Below are positions 7,369 to 15,763 of a DNA stretch of 64,000 bases, piece by piece. The stretch comes from Desulfomarina profundi (lineage in GTDB: Bacteria > Desulfobacterota > Desulfobulbia > Desulfobulbales > Desulfocapsaceae). The DNA is taken from NCBI RefSeq assembly GCF_019703855.1, contig NZ_AP024086.1, forward strand, positions 3,678,501 to 3,742,500. Direction: 5' to 3'. The number at the start of each line of letters is the position of its first letter. The stretch's first letter is position 1. The notes beneath the pieces were generated by a model, which was given only the letters and a program-made list of their open reading frames with translations, ran no database searches and was not told the DNA's origin. The position numbers and the translations under genes are program-made.

Positions 7369-10300
7369 ATGAAACTCAGAAAAAAGGAGCGGACGGTGCA
7401 CAGACTTGCTGGATATCAAATCACTGATACTGTCTACAACGGCGATACTCACGCAATATACAGGGCGGAAAAAAAACGGGACAACCTTCCCGTTATCCTG
7501 AAGTTTTTAAAGGATGACCATCCGGACAACGCCCTTCTTCGTAACTTTGCAAGAGAATATTCAATTATATCCTCCCTCCAGTCAGAACTGATAGTCAGAG
7601 CGTACTCTCTTGAAAAGTACAAAAACAGCCTGGTGATGGTCCTTGAAGACTGCGGTCATGTCACCCTCGCAGATATAATCAGTACAGTCAGGAAGAATCT
7701 GGAATGGACCCTCGGAATGGCAATCAGGATAACCCAGGCTCTTGAAGTCATTCACCGACATAACATTCTCTTTCTGAACCTCAACCCGTCCAATATTGTT
7801 TACAACAGTAAAACCCATTCCATAAAGATAATCAACTTCAGCAGAGCCGCTCTGGACCCTGGAAACGGCATACCAAACACAGACTTGAAAACACGTGAAA
7901 AATCACTCGCTTACATAGCTCCCGAACAGACAGGTCATTACGACAAGGTTCTTGACAGCCGTACAGACCTCTACTCTCTCGGGATCACGCTGTACCAGCT
8001 ATTCACGGGAGAGCTTCCCTTCACAACTGGGGACCCCATTGAACTTCTCCACCACCACCTGGCAACCCAGCCGCCGCCTCCTACCCTTAAGGACCCCTCT
8101 CTCCCCAAGGCCATCTCCGGAATAATTCTGAAGCTCCTGAACAAAACACGAAGAAACAGGTACCAGACATGCTCGGGCCTTCTTTCGGATCTGAACAGAT
8201 GTCAAACAGAGCTCCGGGATACAAAAACCGTAAGCTCCTTTCTACCTGGGGAAAGCGATTTTCATGATAAAATTGTTTTTCCGGAAAAACTCTTCAATCG
8301 ATCAGAGAACTTCAAACAACTGCAGCAGGCACTTGAAAGAAAAAACGGTGCTCCCGGTGTAATTCTCATTGAAGGGCTGCCGGGCATCGGTAAAACGGAA
8401 TTGGTTCACAGCTTCACCAGGACCCTGTCTCAACACTCTTTTCTTGTTGTCACCGGAAAGTACAACATGAAGGATCAGGACAGACCCTACACTGCTCTCG
8501 TAAAAATAATGCAGACACTCATCAGCAGAATACTCACCGGGAACAGAGATTCAATCCGCAGCTGGCAACAGAGAATTGAAGAGAAACTTCAGGAAAACTG
8601 TCAGGTTTTGACTGATATTATTCCTGACCTCGAACACATTATCGGGAAACATCCTGCCCCGCGCCCCCTCAGCCCCTTTGAAACCGAACAACGACTTTTA
8701 CGACTATGTCAGGATTTTCTCTCTCTTTTTGCCTCACCGGAAAGGTCTCTTGTCATAGTGCAGGATAATATTCACAGGGCTGACAGATCGACTCTCAAGC
8801 TCATGGGTAAGCTGCTCACTTCCAGCTCATTAAAAAACGTTTTCTTTATCTTATGCTACAGAAACAACGAGGTGAAAAAGGACCATCCTTTTTACAAGAC
8901 ACTGGAAACCGTCAGAAAATCTACCCTGAACCTCACAATAATAGCCCCCCCTCCTCTGGAAAAAAAACATGTCGTCCAGCTCCTGTCCCAGTTACTGCTC
9001 TCCCGGGAGGAAAAGGTAGAGCAGATTGCCCGGATCTGCCTTACTAAAACAGGCGGTAACCCGTTTTTCCTGAAGCAATTCATTCACTCCATGAACCAGA
9101 AAAAACATCTGTTTTTTGAGAGTGAAACCGGAAAATGGAACTGGGATCTCCACGAAATCAACCGCACAGAACTCTCAGAAAATATTGCTGACATTCTGAC
9201 CCAGAGAATACAGACGCTGCCTGTCGCTACCGCTGAATTGCTGCAAAGCGGCGCTTGTATAGGGAAATCATTTTCCCTGAAGATGCTTATGGCGGTTGTT
9301 GACAAAGAGTTGGATGAAATCCTGCCGCTTATCGAAGATCTCTGTTCCGATGGCCTGTTGATTGCCGATAACACCCTGAACAATAACAGAAATCCTGAGA
9401 CGAGGATCATTTTCGGCCACGAGCAGATACAGGAACTGGCATATTCCTTTCTAAATAAGGATAAAAAAGAGAAAATTCATCTGAAAATCGGTCGATTTCT
9501 TCAGAAACAGGCGCATTCCACAACCATAGAAGACACCGATTTTGATACAGTTTTTCACCTGAACATGGGGGTTTCTCTGATAACTTCACCAGACGAAAAA
9601 CTTGAGCTTGCCAGAGCCAACCTGAGGGCTGCCCGGAAGGCTAAAAACACGGCATCCAGGGAAACAGCCTTTTTGTACCTGCAGACAGCACTCTCCCTGC
9701 TGCCGGAAAACTGCTGGGAAGAACATTACGACCTCGCCCTGGAGGTTCACACAGAAGCCAGCGAAGCCGCATATCTCAACAGGGAATACGGGGAAACAGA
9801 CAGGCTTTTTTCCATAATCTGCCAAAAGGCAAAAACCTTTCCAGACAAGATAGACGCTTACCATATCAGGGCAAAAGCCCAGAAGTCCAACTATCAACTC
9901 GCAGAGTGTGTTGAAACCTGCCTTGAGGCACTGGACAAGCTTGGAGTACGTCTTCCACAAAATCCATCCTCCCTTCTGTCCGCAATCCTGTTTCTCCGAA
10001 CGCGTATTCTAGTGGCGGGCAAGGGGTTGGATTACCTGGAAAAACTGCCGGATGCAACTGATTCATCCTCCAGGGAGGCCATGAAATTTCTCATGGAAAT
10101 CAGCACTGCTGCCTATTGCTCACGCCCGAAACTCCTCCCGTTTATTACCCTCAAAACAATCCACCTCTCACTGAAATACGGAAACACACCCTTTGCGCTT
10201 ATGGCAGGATACCCCACCTACGGACTTCTTCTCTGCAGTTTTCCGGGAAGAAGCATTAAAACAGGCTATGCCTTTAGTAAACTAGCCCACAATGTTTCAA

Positions 10301-11316
10301 TTCTTTACGGGAACAGATCCAAAACAGTACATTCCTGTTACATGGTCAATAACCTGATTGCCCACTGGAAAGACCATATAAAAACGACACTCTCTCCACT
10401 CCTGGCAACGTTTAAGAAATGCAGGGAACTTGGAGAACTTGAACTGGCTGTCAACGCCGCATACTCCTACTCCCATCGCCTGTATCACCTTGGTCATAAC
10501 CTCAACAGAACCCAGCAGGAATTAACTATTTACCGGGAAGAAATTGAAAGACATGCACAGCCCATCACTCTTTACCGCCAGAACATGTACTGTCAGGCTG
10601 TCAGTAACCTCCGGGGGAAAAGCGATTTCCCGGAACTTTTCCTGGGAGAATTCTACAACGAAGAGGAAATGATACCCCTTCATATGGCAAGTAATGATTT
10701 CACCTCATTGTTTCAGCTCTACCTCCTGAAGACCATCCACTCCTATCTCTTTGAACACTTCAGCAAGGCCCTCAACTGCTCAAACCGGGCTAAAAAATGG
10801 CTACCTGCGGTCTTTGCCTCTATTGTTGTCCCCATTTTCTATTTCTACGATTCTCTCGTTCGCCTGGCCCTGTATGAAAAAACTTCACAGGGGAAACGAC
10901 TTCATTTCCGTTTTACGATTGCGTCAAACCAGAGCAAGATGAAAAACTGGGCAAAATACTCTCCCGACAATTATCACCATAAGTATATTCTTGTTGAAGC
11001 GGAAAGGGCCAGAGTAACAGGAAATCACCTTCAGGCTGTAAGGCTCTATGACCAGGCAATCAAGGAGGCAGAAAACTCAGGCTACATCCAGGAGAAAGCC
11101 CTCGCCCTTGAACTGGCTTCCCGCTACTATACCTCTCTTGATCAGAATCATCTTGCCAGGCCGTATGCAAAAGAGGCCAGATACTGTTACTACAGGTGGG
11201 GCGCAACAACTAAAGTTCGACAAATGGACAGGCAGAACAGCCATTCTTACCATGCACCGGACGATATCATAGCAAGAGACATCCTTTCCATTGAGACAGG
11301 CCCCGGTTTGACGTGA
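7369..11316 (+). CDS. Pseudokinase-AAA NTPase-helical repeat signalling protein
   Basis: 1315 residues. Residues ~14-275 are a Ser/Thr kinase-like fold: Lys45 in VILK and the APE motif (184-186) are kept, but the catalytic HRD reads Phe-Leu-Asn (Asn137) and DFG reads Asn-Phe-Ser (156-158), so phosphotransfer is unlikely. From ~310 comes an AAA/STAND-type NTPase: Walker A EGLPGIGKTE, Walker B-like LVIVQDNIHRAD. The second half is a long helical, TPR-like region (NREYGETDRLFSIICQKAK, ALDKLGVRLPQN). This matches proteins in which kinase-like, NTPase, GAF and histidine-kinase parts form one chain; here the GAF-kinase part is the next ORF, overlapping by 4 bp. Partner and signal are unknown. ATG at 7369; ribosome site weak. 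Confidence 0.8.
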   Translation: MKLRKKERTVHRLAGYQITDTVYNGDTHAIYRAEKKRDNLPVILKFLKDDHPDNALLRNFAREYSIISSLQSELIVRAYSLEKYKNSLVMVLEDCGHVTLADIISTVRKNLEWTLGMAIRITQALEVIHRHNILFLNLNPSNIVYNSKTHSIKIINFSRAALDPGNGIPNTDLKTREKSLAYIAPEQTGHYDKVLDSRTDLYSLGITLYQLFTGELPFTTGDPIELLHHHLATQPPPPTLKDPSLPKAISGIILKLLNKTRRNRYQTCSGLLSDLNRCQTELRDTKTVSSFLPGESDFHDKIVFPEKLFNRSENFKQLQQALERKNGAPGVILIEGLPGIGKTELVHSFTRTLSQHSFLVVTGKYNMKDQDRPYTALVKIMQTLISRILTGNRDSIRSWQQRIEEKLQENCQVLTDIIPDLEHIIGKHPAPRPLSPFETEQRLLRLCQDFLSLFASPERSLVIVQDNIHRADRSTLKLMGKLLTSSSLKNVFFILCYRNNEVKKDHPFYKTLETVRKSTLNLTIIAPPPLEKKHVVQLLSQLLLSREEKVEQIARICLTKTGGNPFFLKQFIHSMNQKKHLFFESETGKWNWDLHEINRTELSENIADILTQRIQTLPVATAELLQSGACIGKSFSLKMLMAVVDKELDEILPLIEDLCSDGLLIADNTLNNNRNPETRIIFGHEQIQELAYSFLNKDKKEKIHLKIGRFLQKQAHSTTIEDTDFDTVFHLNMGVSLITSPDEKLELARANLRAARKAKNTASRETAFLYLQTALSLLPENCWEEHYDLALEVHTEASEAAYLNREYGETDRLFSIICQKAKTFPDKIDAYHIRAKAQKSNYQLAECVETCLEALDKLGVRLPQNPSSLLSAILFLRTRILVAGKGLDYLEKLPDATDSSSREAMKFLMEISTAAYCSRPKLLPFITLKTIHLSLKYGNTPFALMAGYPTYGLLLCSFPGRSIKTGYAFSKLAHNVSILYGNRSKTVHSCYMVNNLIAHWKDHIKTTLSPLLATFKKCRELGELELAVNAAYSYSHRLYHLGHNLNRTQQELTIYREEIERHAQPITLYRQNMYCQAVSNLRGKSDFPELFLGEFYNEEEMIPLHMASNDFTSLFQLYLLKTIHSYLFEHFSKALNCSNRAKKWLPAVFASIVVPIFYFYDSLVRLALYEKTSQGKRLHFRFTIASNQSKMKNWAKYSPDNYHHKYILVEAERARVTGNHLQAVRLYDQAIKEAENSGYIQEKALALELASRYYTSLDQNHLARPYAKEARYCYYRWGATTKVRQMDRQNSHSYHAPDDIIARDILSIETGPGLT

Positions 11317-12557
11317 TGGCCATCTTCAAGGCATCACAGGTTTTGACTGAAGAAACCACCTTTTATGAACTCCTTAAAAAGGTTTTGAAAATTCTCCTTG
11401 AAAGCTCAGGAGCCCAGCGAGGTGTCCTGGTTTTCAGGGAAGGTGATGATTGGCAGATAAAAGCTGTCGGGACCCGGGGAAGCAAACAGATTGAACTTCC
11501 GCGAACCATGGCTGTCGATTCCCAGCAGAATGCCTCCAGCGCAATACTGAATTATGTCATTCAAACCCGAAACAGTGTGATCCTTGACGATGCGACCCGT
11601 GAGGGGCTGTTCACAGACGACAGGTATATAATAGAAAAAAGACCCCGCTCAATACTCTGTAAACCGCTCTTTTACAGAAACAACCTCATCTGTATTATTT
11701 ACCTCGAAAACAACCTGACCACCCAGGCCTTCTCCCCCGACAGGCAGGAGCTGATCAGACTTCTTGGCGATCAGGCTGCGATCAACATCCGAAACTCCAA
11801 ACTGTTCAGTGAACTTGAAAACACGGTGGTGGAGCTGAATGAAGAGATAGAAAAACGAAAGAAAATACAGCTTCAGCTCCTGCACTCTGAAAAATTGAGT
11901 GCATTGGGGCGCCTGTCCTCCTCAATCGCCCACGAGTTCGGCAACCCCCTTATGGGGGTAAAATATCTACTTTCCGATCTGGTTGAACGTCCCGGTTTGA
12001 ACAGTGAAGACAGGGATCTCATCGAACTCGGCATCGAGGAATGTGATCGAATGAAAAAACTGCTCAAAGACATAGGCCAGTTCAATAAACCGACATCGGG
12101 GAAAAAAGAGAGCATCAGCCTTCACAACCTGATGGACAATGTCCTATTGCTCCAGCATAAATTTCTGAAATCCCGCAATCTGGAAATAAAAAGAAACTAC
12201 AGGGCCACCCATGATGAAATTTACGCTGTTCCGGACCAGATCAGCCAGGTACTGCTGAACCTGACAATCAACGCGGCTGACGCAACTCCCCAGGCAGGAG
12301 GAACCATTACGGTAACAACAGAAAACAGAGATGAGGAAATTCTTCTCTCCATTAAGGACATGGGAACAGGAATAGACCCGGCCATCCGCGACAATATTTT
12401 CGAACCGTTCTTTTCAACAAAACACGCGGAAGACGGTACAGGACTTGGACTGTCAATATCCTACGGAATTGTCAATCAACACCAGGGAACTCTCTCTTTT
12501 GAATCCGAACCGGGAAAAGGTACCGTTTTCACACTGACCCTCCCCCGGACAGACTGA
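11313..12557 (+). CDS. GAF-domain sensor histidine kinase
   Basis: 414 residues counted from GTG 11313; ATG 11316 is an alternative. GAF domain (~10-165: LKILLESSGAQRGVLVF), a coiled linker (~165-195), then HisKA with His207 (SSSIAHEFGNPLMG) and HATPase with N-box LNLTINAADATPQ, G1 DMGTGID and G2 GTGLGLSISYG. No receiver domain. In related single-chain proteins the sequence before KASQ reads like LDLATVLKASQ. Here the frame upstream of the start gives FDVMAIFKASQ, so this may be the back half of one chain with the preceding gene, split by a lost C in CCCC at 11301-11304. Natural splitting with translational coupling is equally possible. No response regulator is adjacent. Confidence 0.85.
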   Translation: MMAIFKASQVLTEETTFYELLKKVLKILLESSGAQRGVLVFREGDDWQIKAVGTRGSKQIELPRTMAVDSQQNASSAILNYVIQTRNSVILDDATREGLFTDDRYIIEKRPRSILCKPLFYRNNLICIIYLENNLTTQAFSPDRQELIRLLGDQAAINIRNSKLFSELENTVVELNEEIEKRKKIQLQLLHSEKLSALGRLSSSIAHEFGNPLMGVKYLLSDLVERPGLNSEDRDLIELGIEECDRMKKLLKDIGQFNKPTSGKKESISLHNLMDNVLLLQHKFLKSRNLEIKRNYRATHDEIYAVPDQISQVLLNLTINAADATPQAGGTITVTTENRDEEILLSIKDMGTGIDPAIRDNIFEPFFSTKHAEDGTGLGLSISYGIVNQHQGTLSFESEPGKGTVFTLTLPRTD

Positions 12558-12577
12558 AGACACACGTTTACCTGAAA

Positions 12578-13093
12578 TCAGGTTCGCGCTATCTCAATAT
12601 ATTCAGGATCGTCAGGGGACTCATCAACAACCCACTCCTCCCCTTCGTGGTCAAATTCAGCAATTTTTTCGATATCCATCTTCAGGTACCGGCCTTTTCC
12701 CTCAATAGCAACCGTACCATCCCCGAGAAGAATTTCGCCAACCCCGTTAAAAGAACGATGACCCTCCTTCTCGATTCGGGCAACTACTTTAATTTCCTCT
12801 CCGATTGGAACTGGTTTTCTCAACTTCATGGAAAACTCCAGGGTGACCCCCCAGACATCTCCTGAATGGGCAAACATAATTGCCCTGCCTATGGTTTCAT
12901 CCAGAATTGTGGCGGCAATACCACCGTGCAATCTACCAGGATATCCCTGATGTTCATTCTGGGGAGTGAAAACTCCAACAAGGCTCCCATCCTCCAGTTC
13001 ATAAAATCTGCTTTTCAGTCCAAAACCATTTTCAAGTCCGCAGACAAAACACATTTTTGAATTGGGTTGCTTTTTCTTTACCTTTAAACGCAT
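12578..13093 (-). CDS. PaaI/4HBT-family hotdog thioesterase
   Basis: 171 residues with a hotdog fold: CFVCGLENGFGL at the N-terminus, HQGYPGRLHGGIAATILDETIGRA as the central helix with the catalytic-type HGG...DE residues, then VTLEFSMKLRKPVPIGEEI. The family hydrolyses acyl-CoA thioesters, with substrate not predictable. GGAG lies seven bases before the ATG at 13093. An acidic tail of ~25 residues follows the fold. It closes a minus-strand run with amrA and a ykgJ-like gene; a link to the OleA-like thiolase at the other end of the run is only a possibility. Confidence 0.8.
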   Translation of the reverse strand: MRLKVKKKQPNSKMCFVCGLENGFGLKSRFYELEDGSLVGVFTPQNEHQGYPGRLHGGIAATILDETIGRAIMFAHSGDVWGVTLEFSMKLRKPVPIGEEIKVVARIEKEGHRSFNGVGEILLGDGTVAIEGKGRYLKMDIEKIAEFDHEGEEWVVDESPDDPEYIEIART

Positions 13094-13202
13094 ATATTTT
13101 CTCCATTCGTTTTCGAATATCTCAACTCAACTACAGGCTCTCAACAGTATCTCTATCAGGTTCATAGCCGTTGCAGATCAGGATAGTACGGAAAAACCCT
13201 TA

Positions 13203-13400
13203 TTACCTGCGATTGAGATTACACGCCTGGGTTACAGAAAGAGCTGTCTCCAGATTTTTAAAGAAAGTCAACGCCTCTCTGTTATTTTCATCCCTGGCCA
13301 GTAGTGCCTCATATGTGGTGAACAACCGGACGAGAACATGTCCCACTTCTTCCTCGTCAATCTCGCCGATTGCCTCCCAGAGCTCTCCGGTATTTATCAT
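13203..13400 (-). CDS. Small conserved acidic protein of unknown function
   Basis: 65 residues from ATG 13400 (MINTGELWEAIGEIDEEEVGHVL...), starting 4 bp after the stop of the YkgJ-like gene. The frame could extend to 13436 but would overlap that gene, and GTGGA precedes 13400. The sequence is helical and acidic in the first half and ends CNLNRR. I recall similar short proteins in Desulfuromonadales and Desulfobulbales but cannot assign a function. Co-transcription with the Cys-cluster gene is likely. Confidence 0.55.
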   Translation of the reverse strand: MINTGELWEAIGEIDEEEVGHVLVRLFTTYEALLARDENNREALTFFKNLETALSVTQACNLNRR

Positions 13401-13404
13401 GACT

Positions 13405-14049
13405 TTATCCACTCTTCGCAGGATTCTTCCTCTCACAAAAAAGCGAGGGGATCGTTGGTGGCCCCTTGATAATCATCTGGGCAATTGTCAGTTTTACCTT
13501 GGGTAAAAGATGTCTCCGCCGGTCAAGCAGCTCCCCTTCCAGTTGAGCCAACCTGTGAAGCATTGGTGTTCGATCAACACTCAAATCCCCGGTTTTTGTG
13601 TCTATCTTCTCCACAATATTCTGACAGTGAAAACATCCCGGAAAATGCAGAACCCGACCATCCGGTCTTCTTATCCGGGCAGGCACCCCATGGGTCCTGC
13701 AGACAAGCATTCTGTGTTCGTAAAGAATACAGAGACCCTCCCTGTTGAGGGGACACATCACCTGTGGCCGTTCTCCCCTTGCCTCAGCTTCGGCACAACA
13801 CCGAATATATTCCCCCGCCTTCATTTCAATCTCTGCAAGAGACTCAGGCTCTAGTTTCTGCAGTCCCATCCAGAGATAGGCCCACTCCACATATGTGTGA
13901 TGAAGAAAGTAGGAGTCGCAGCAGTTATCAGGACAGTCTCTACAGGAAAAGACCAGTTCTCCGGCAACACGGTCATATTCTTCCTCCAGTTTCCTGTAAA
14001 TTTCCTGCAGTTTCTTCAGTAACTCAGGGGGCAATACAATTTTTTTCAT
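13405..14049 (-). CDS. YkgJ-type cysteine-cluster protein
   Basis: 214 residues. Cysteine pairs typical of the YkgJ/Fli(B) zinc- or iron-chelate family: CRDCPDNCCDS near residue 36, CCAEAEARG, MCPLNREGLCILYEHRMLVCRTHGVP and FPGCFHCQ. The family is thought to bind metal, perhaps an Fe-S cluster, with no established reaction. The N-terminus is helical. The ATG at 14049 has a weak site (GGAAT). It lies 18 bp downstream of the AMMECR1 gene on the same strand. Confidence 0.75.
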   Translation of the reverse strand: MKKIVLPPELLKKLQEIYRKLEEEYDRVAGELVFSCRDCPDNCCDSYFLHHTYVEWAYLWMGLQKLEPESLAEIEMKAGEYIRCCAEAEARGERPQVMCPLNREGLCILYEHRMLVCRTHGVPARIRRPDGRVLHFPGCFHCQNIVEKIDTKTGDLSVDRTPMLHRLAQLEGELLDRRRHLLPKVKLTIAQMIIKGPPTIPSLFCERKNPAKSG

Positions 14050-14067
14050 TTTTTTAATTCCGTCCGC

Positions 14068-14631
14068 TCAGGAAAAACTCTGAACCGTATATGTTTTTAT
14101 CTCCATTATTTTTTCCTGAAATGCCGATGGATCAATTCCCGCCTTTCTGCAGAGATTTTCCAGGAAGATTCCGGCTGATGGCAACTGATCCCACACCTGG
14201 GGAAGAAAAGTGGCCCTTTTCCCGCCATCTTGAAGGATAACACCATCAACTCCAGGCCTCAGTCGTTTGAGAAGTTCCTCCGGATATTCGTATTCCAAAG
14301 GGACAGGGGTTGACAGAACGGAAACCTCGATCGTTGTTTCAGCAAATTCCTTCCGGTTGAGAGGAGAAAAACGAAAATCATTAAAGGCGGCATTGACAGC
14401 ATTTTCAGCAACATCCTCCCACAATGTTGTTACCGGTTCAAGTTTCCCTATGCACCCACGCAGGTTTCCGGAGAGTTTCAGGGTTACAAAACTGGCTCCT
14501 TTTTCCTTAAAATCCGGATCATCAGGCGTGGCAGGTATTGTTTTCTTTCCGTCCAGGTAAGAATCAATAACTGTTTCTGCAAGTGTAACCAGTTTCTTTC
14601 CCTGCTCCTGTGTCAAGTTCCCAATAGACAT
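14068..14631 (-). CDS. amrA: AMMECR1-domain protein (AmmeMemoRadiSam system protein A)
   Basis: 187 residues from ATG 14631, chosen because GGAGC lies just upstream; an in-frame start at 14667 would overlap the neighbouring gene. AMMECR1 motifs: KEKGASFVTLKLSGNLRGCIGKLEP, AFNDFRFSPLNRKEF, IEVSVLSTPVPLEY and GVDGVILQDGGKRATFLPQVWDQLP. In bacteria this domain occurs with a Memo protein and a radical-SAM protein, but neither is next to it here. Function is unknown; the conserved LRGCIG motif is thought to be the active site. Confidence 0.85.
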   Translation of the reverse strand: MSIGNLTQEQGKKLVTLAETVIDSYLDGKKTIPATPDDPDFKEKGASFVTLKLSGNLRGCIGKLEPVTTLWEDVAENAVNAAFNDFRFSPLNRKEFAETTIEVSVLSTPVPLEYEYPEELLKRLRPGVDGVILQDGGKRATFLPQVWDQLPSAGIFLENLCRKAGIDPSAFQEKIMEIKTYTVQSFS

Positions 14632-14647
14632 GAAATGCTCCTCGCTC

Positions 14648-15691
14648 CTACTCCGTCCACTCAACACCGAGCATCATACAATTAATACCGCTGCCGATAC
14701 CAAGAAGGGCTGCTCTTTCCCCCGGTTTGAAAATACGTTGTTCGAGGGCCATGGCCATGGTTATCGGGGCGGAAACGGAACCAACATTTCCCAGATCAGC
14801 CAAAGTTTCAAAATTCTTTTTTTCATCAAGATCAAGCTTTTCAAACAGCAACCTTGCATGGGCAGATCCCACTTGGTGACAGAAGAAATGATGAATCATC
14901 TCCCCCGACCATCCCTCTTTTCCTGAAAAAGCCTCCCAGGTCAGAAGAGCCGTCTCAACACCCCGGTAGAGCAACTCCTCCGAGTCGGTGGCCATCAATG
15001 TGGTTCCCGGACCACTCTGCCCCCCGTGACAGAGATCGGAGTGGGCTGTATTGGCCCTCCAGGAACCATGAACCAACCGAAGCCCCCGTTCCCCTTTTGT
15101 CACCCGCTTCATATACAGCCCCATGGAACCGGAGCCTATGGTGAGGGAGGCAAACGCAGGTTTAATTGACTTCCTGGTCAGGTCCGGGTCAGCAAGCAGT
15201 GAAAGTATTGTGGACTCAAGCAGTTGTTCAGCTGTTTCTCCCGATACAACCAGGCCATTTTTTACCTGGCCAAGTTCAATCATGTTTGCCAGCATGACCA
15301 TTCCATCCAGAAAACCCAGGCAGGCATTTGAAATATCAAAGAGAAGACAGGAAGATGAGAGTCCCAGTCTGTTATGAACAAAAGAAGCTGTTGCAGGTTC
15401 CATCATATCCCGGGAAACTGAAGTGAAAATCAGACATTCAATATTTTCCGGAGATATTCCACCATTGGCAAGAACTTTTTTTCCAGCAAGGGTCGCCGCG
15501 TCACTTGGTCTTGTCCGATCCGACCATAAACGCCGCTCCCGGATTCCACTCATAAGCTCAAGCCTTCCGGCGGGAAGACGAAGTCTTTCATACAAAGGTG
15601 AAAGTCTTTTTTCAATTTCTTCCGAACTGACAACCCTGGGGGGTAATTCATACCCGAAGGTGTCAAGACAGACATGATCATAATGTATCAT
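14648..15691 (-). CDS. OleA-like thiolase / ketoacyl-ACP synthase III family
   Basis: 347 residues from ATG 15691 (MIHYDHVCLDTFGYELP), the usual start of OleA-like proteins; a GTG at 15715 is possible. Thiolase fold with Cys124 (SNACLGFLDG), His in CHQVG and Asn in GNVGSVSAPI. SRDMMEPATASFVHNRLGL and LMSGIRERRLW resemble OleA, which joins two fatty acyl-CoAs head to head for long-chain olefins, more than FabH. The partner genes oleB, oleC and oleD are absent here. A FabH-like role in fatty acid start or another condensation is the alternative. Downstream of the hybrid kinase by 72 bp. Confidence 0.75.
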   Translation of the reverse strand: MIHYDHVCLDTFGYELPPRVVSSEEIEKRLSPLYERLRLPAGRLELMSGIRERRLWSDRTRPSDAATLAGKKVLANGGISPENIECLIFTSVSRDMMEPATASFVHNRLGLSSSCLLFDISNACLGFLDGMVMLANMIELGQVKNGLVVSGETAEQLLESTILSLLADPDLTRKSIKPAFASLTIGSGSMGLYMKRVTKGERGLRLVHGSWRANTAHSDLCHGGQSGPGTTLMATDSEELLYRGVETALLTWEAFSGKEGWSGEMIHHFFCHQVGSAHARLLFEKLDLDEKKNFETLADLGNVGSVSAPITMAMALEQRIFKPGERAALLGIGSGINCMMLGVEWTE

Positions 15692-15763
15692 TGGGTGTTG
15701 TAAATATGTTTCCACACCGGCTCGTTCACCGGTGATTTCGGGTATTCTTCTTTTTCAGTGGTA

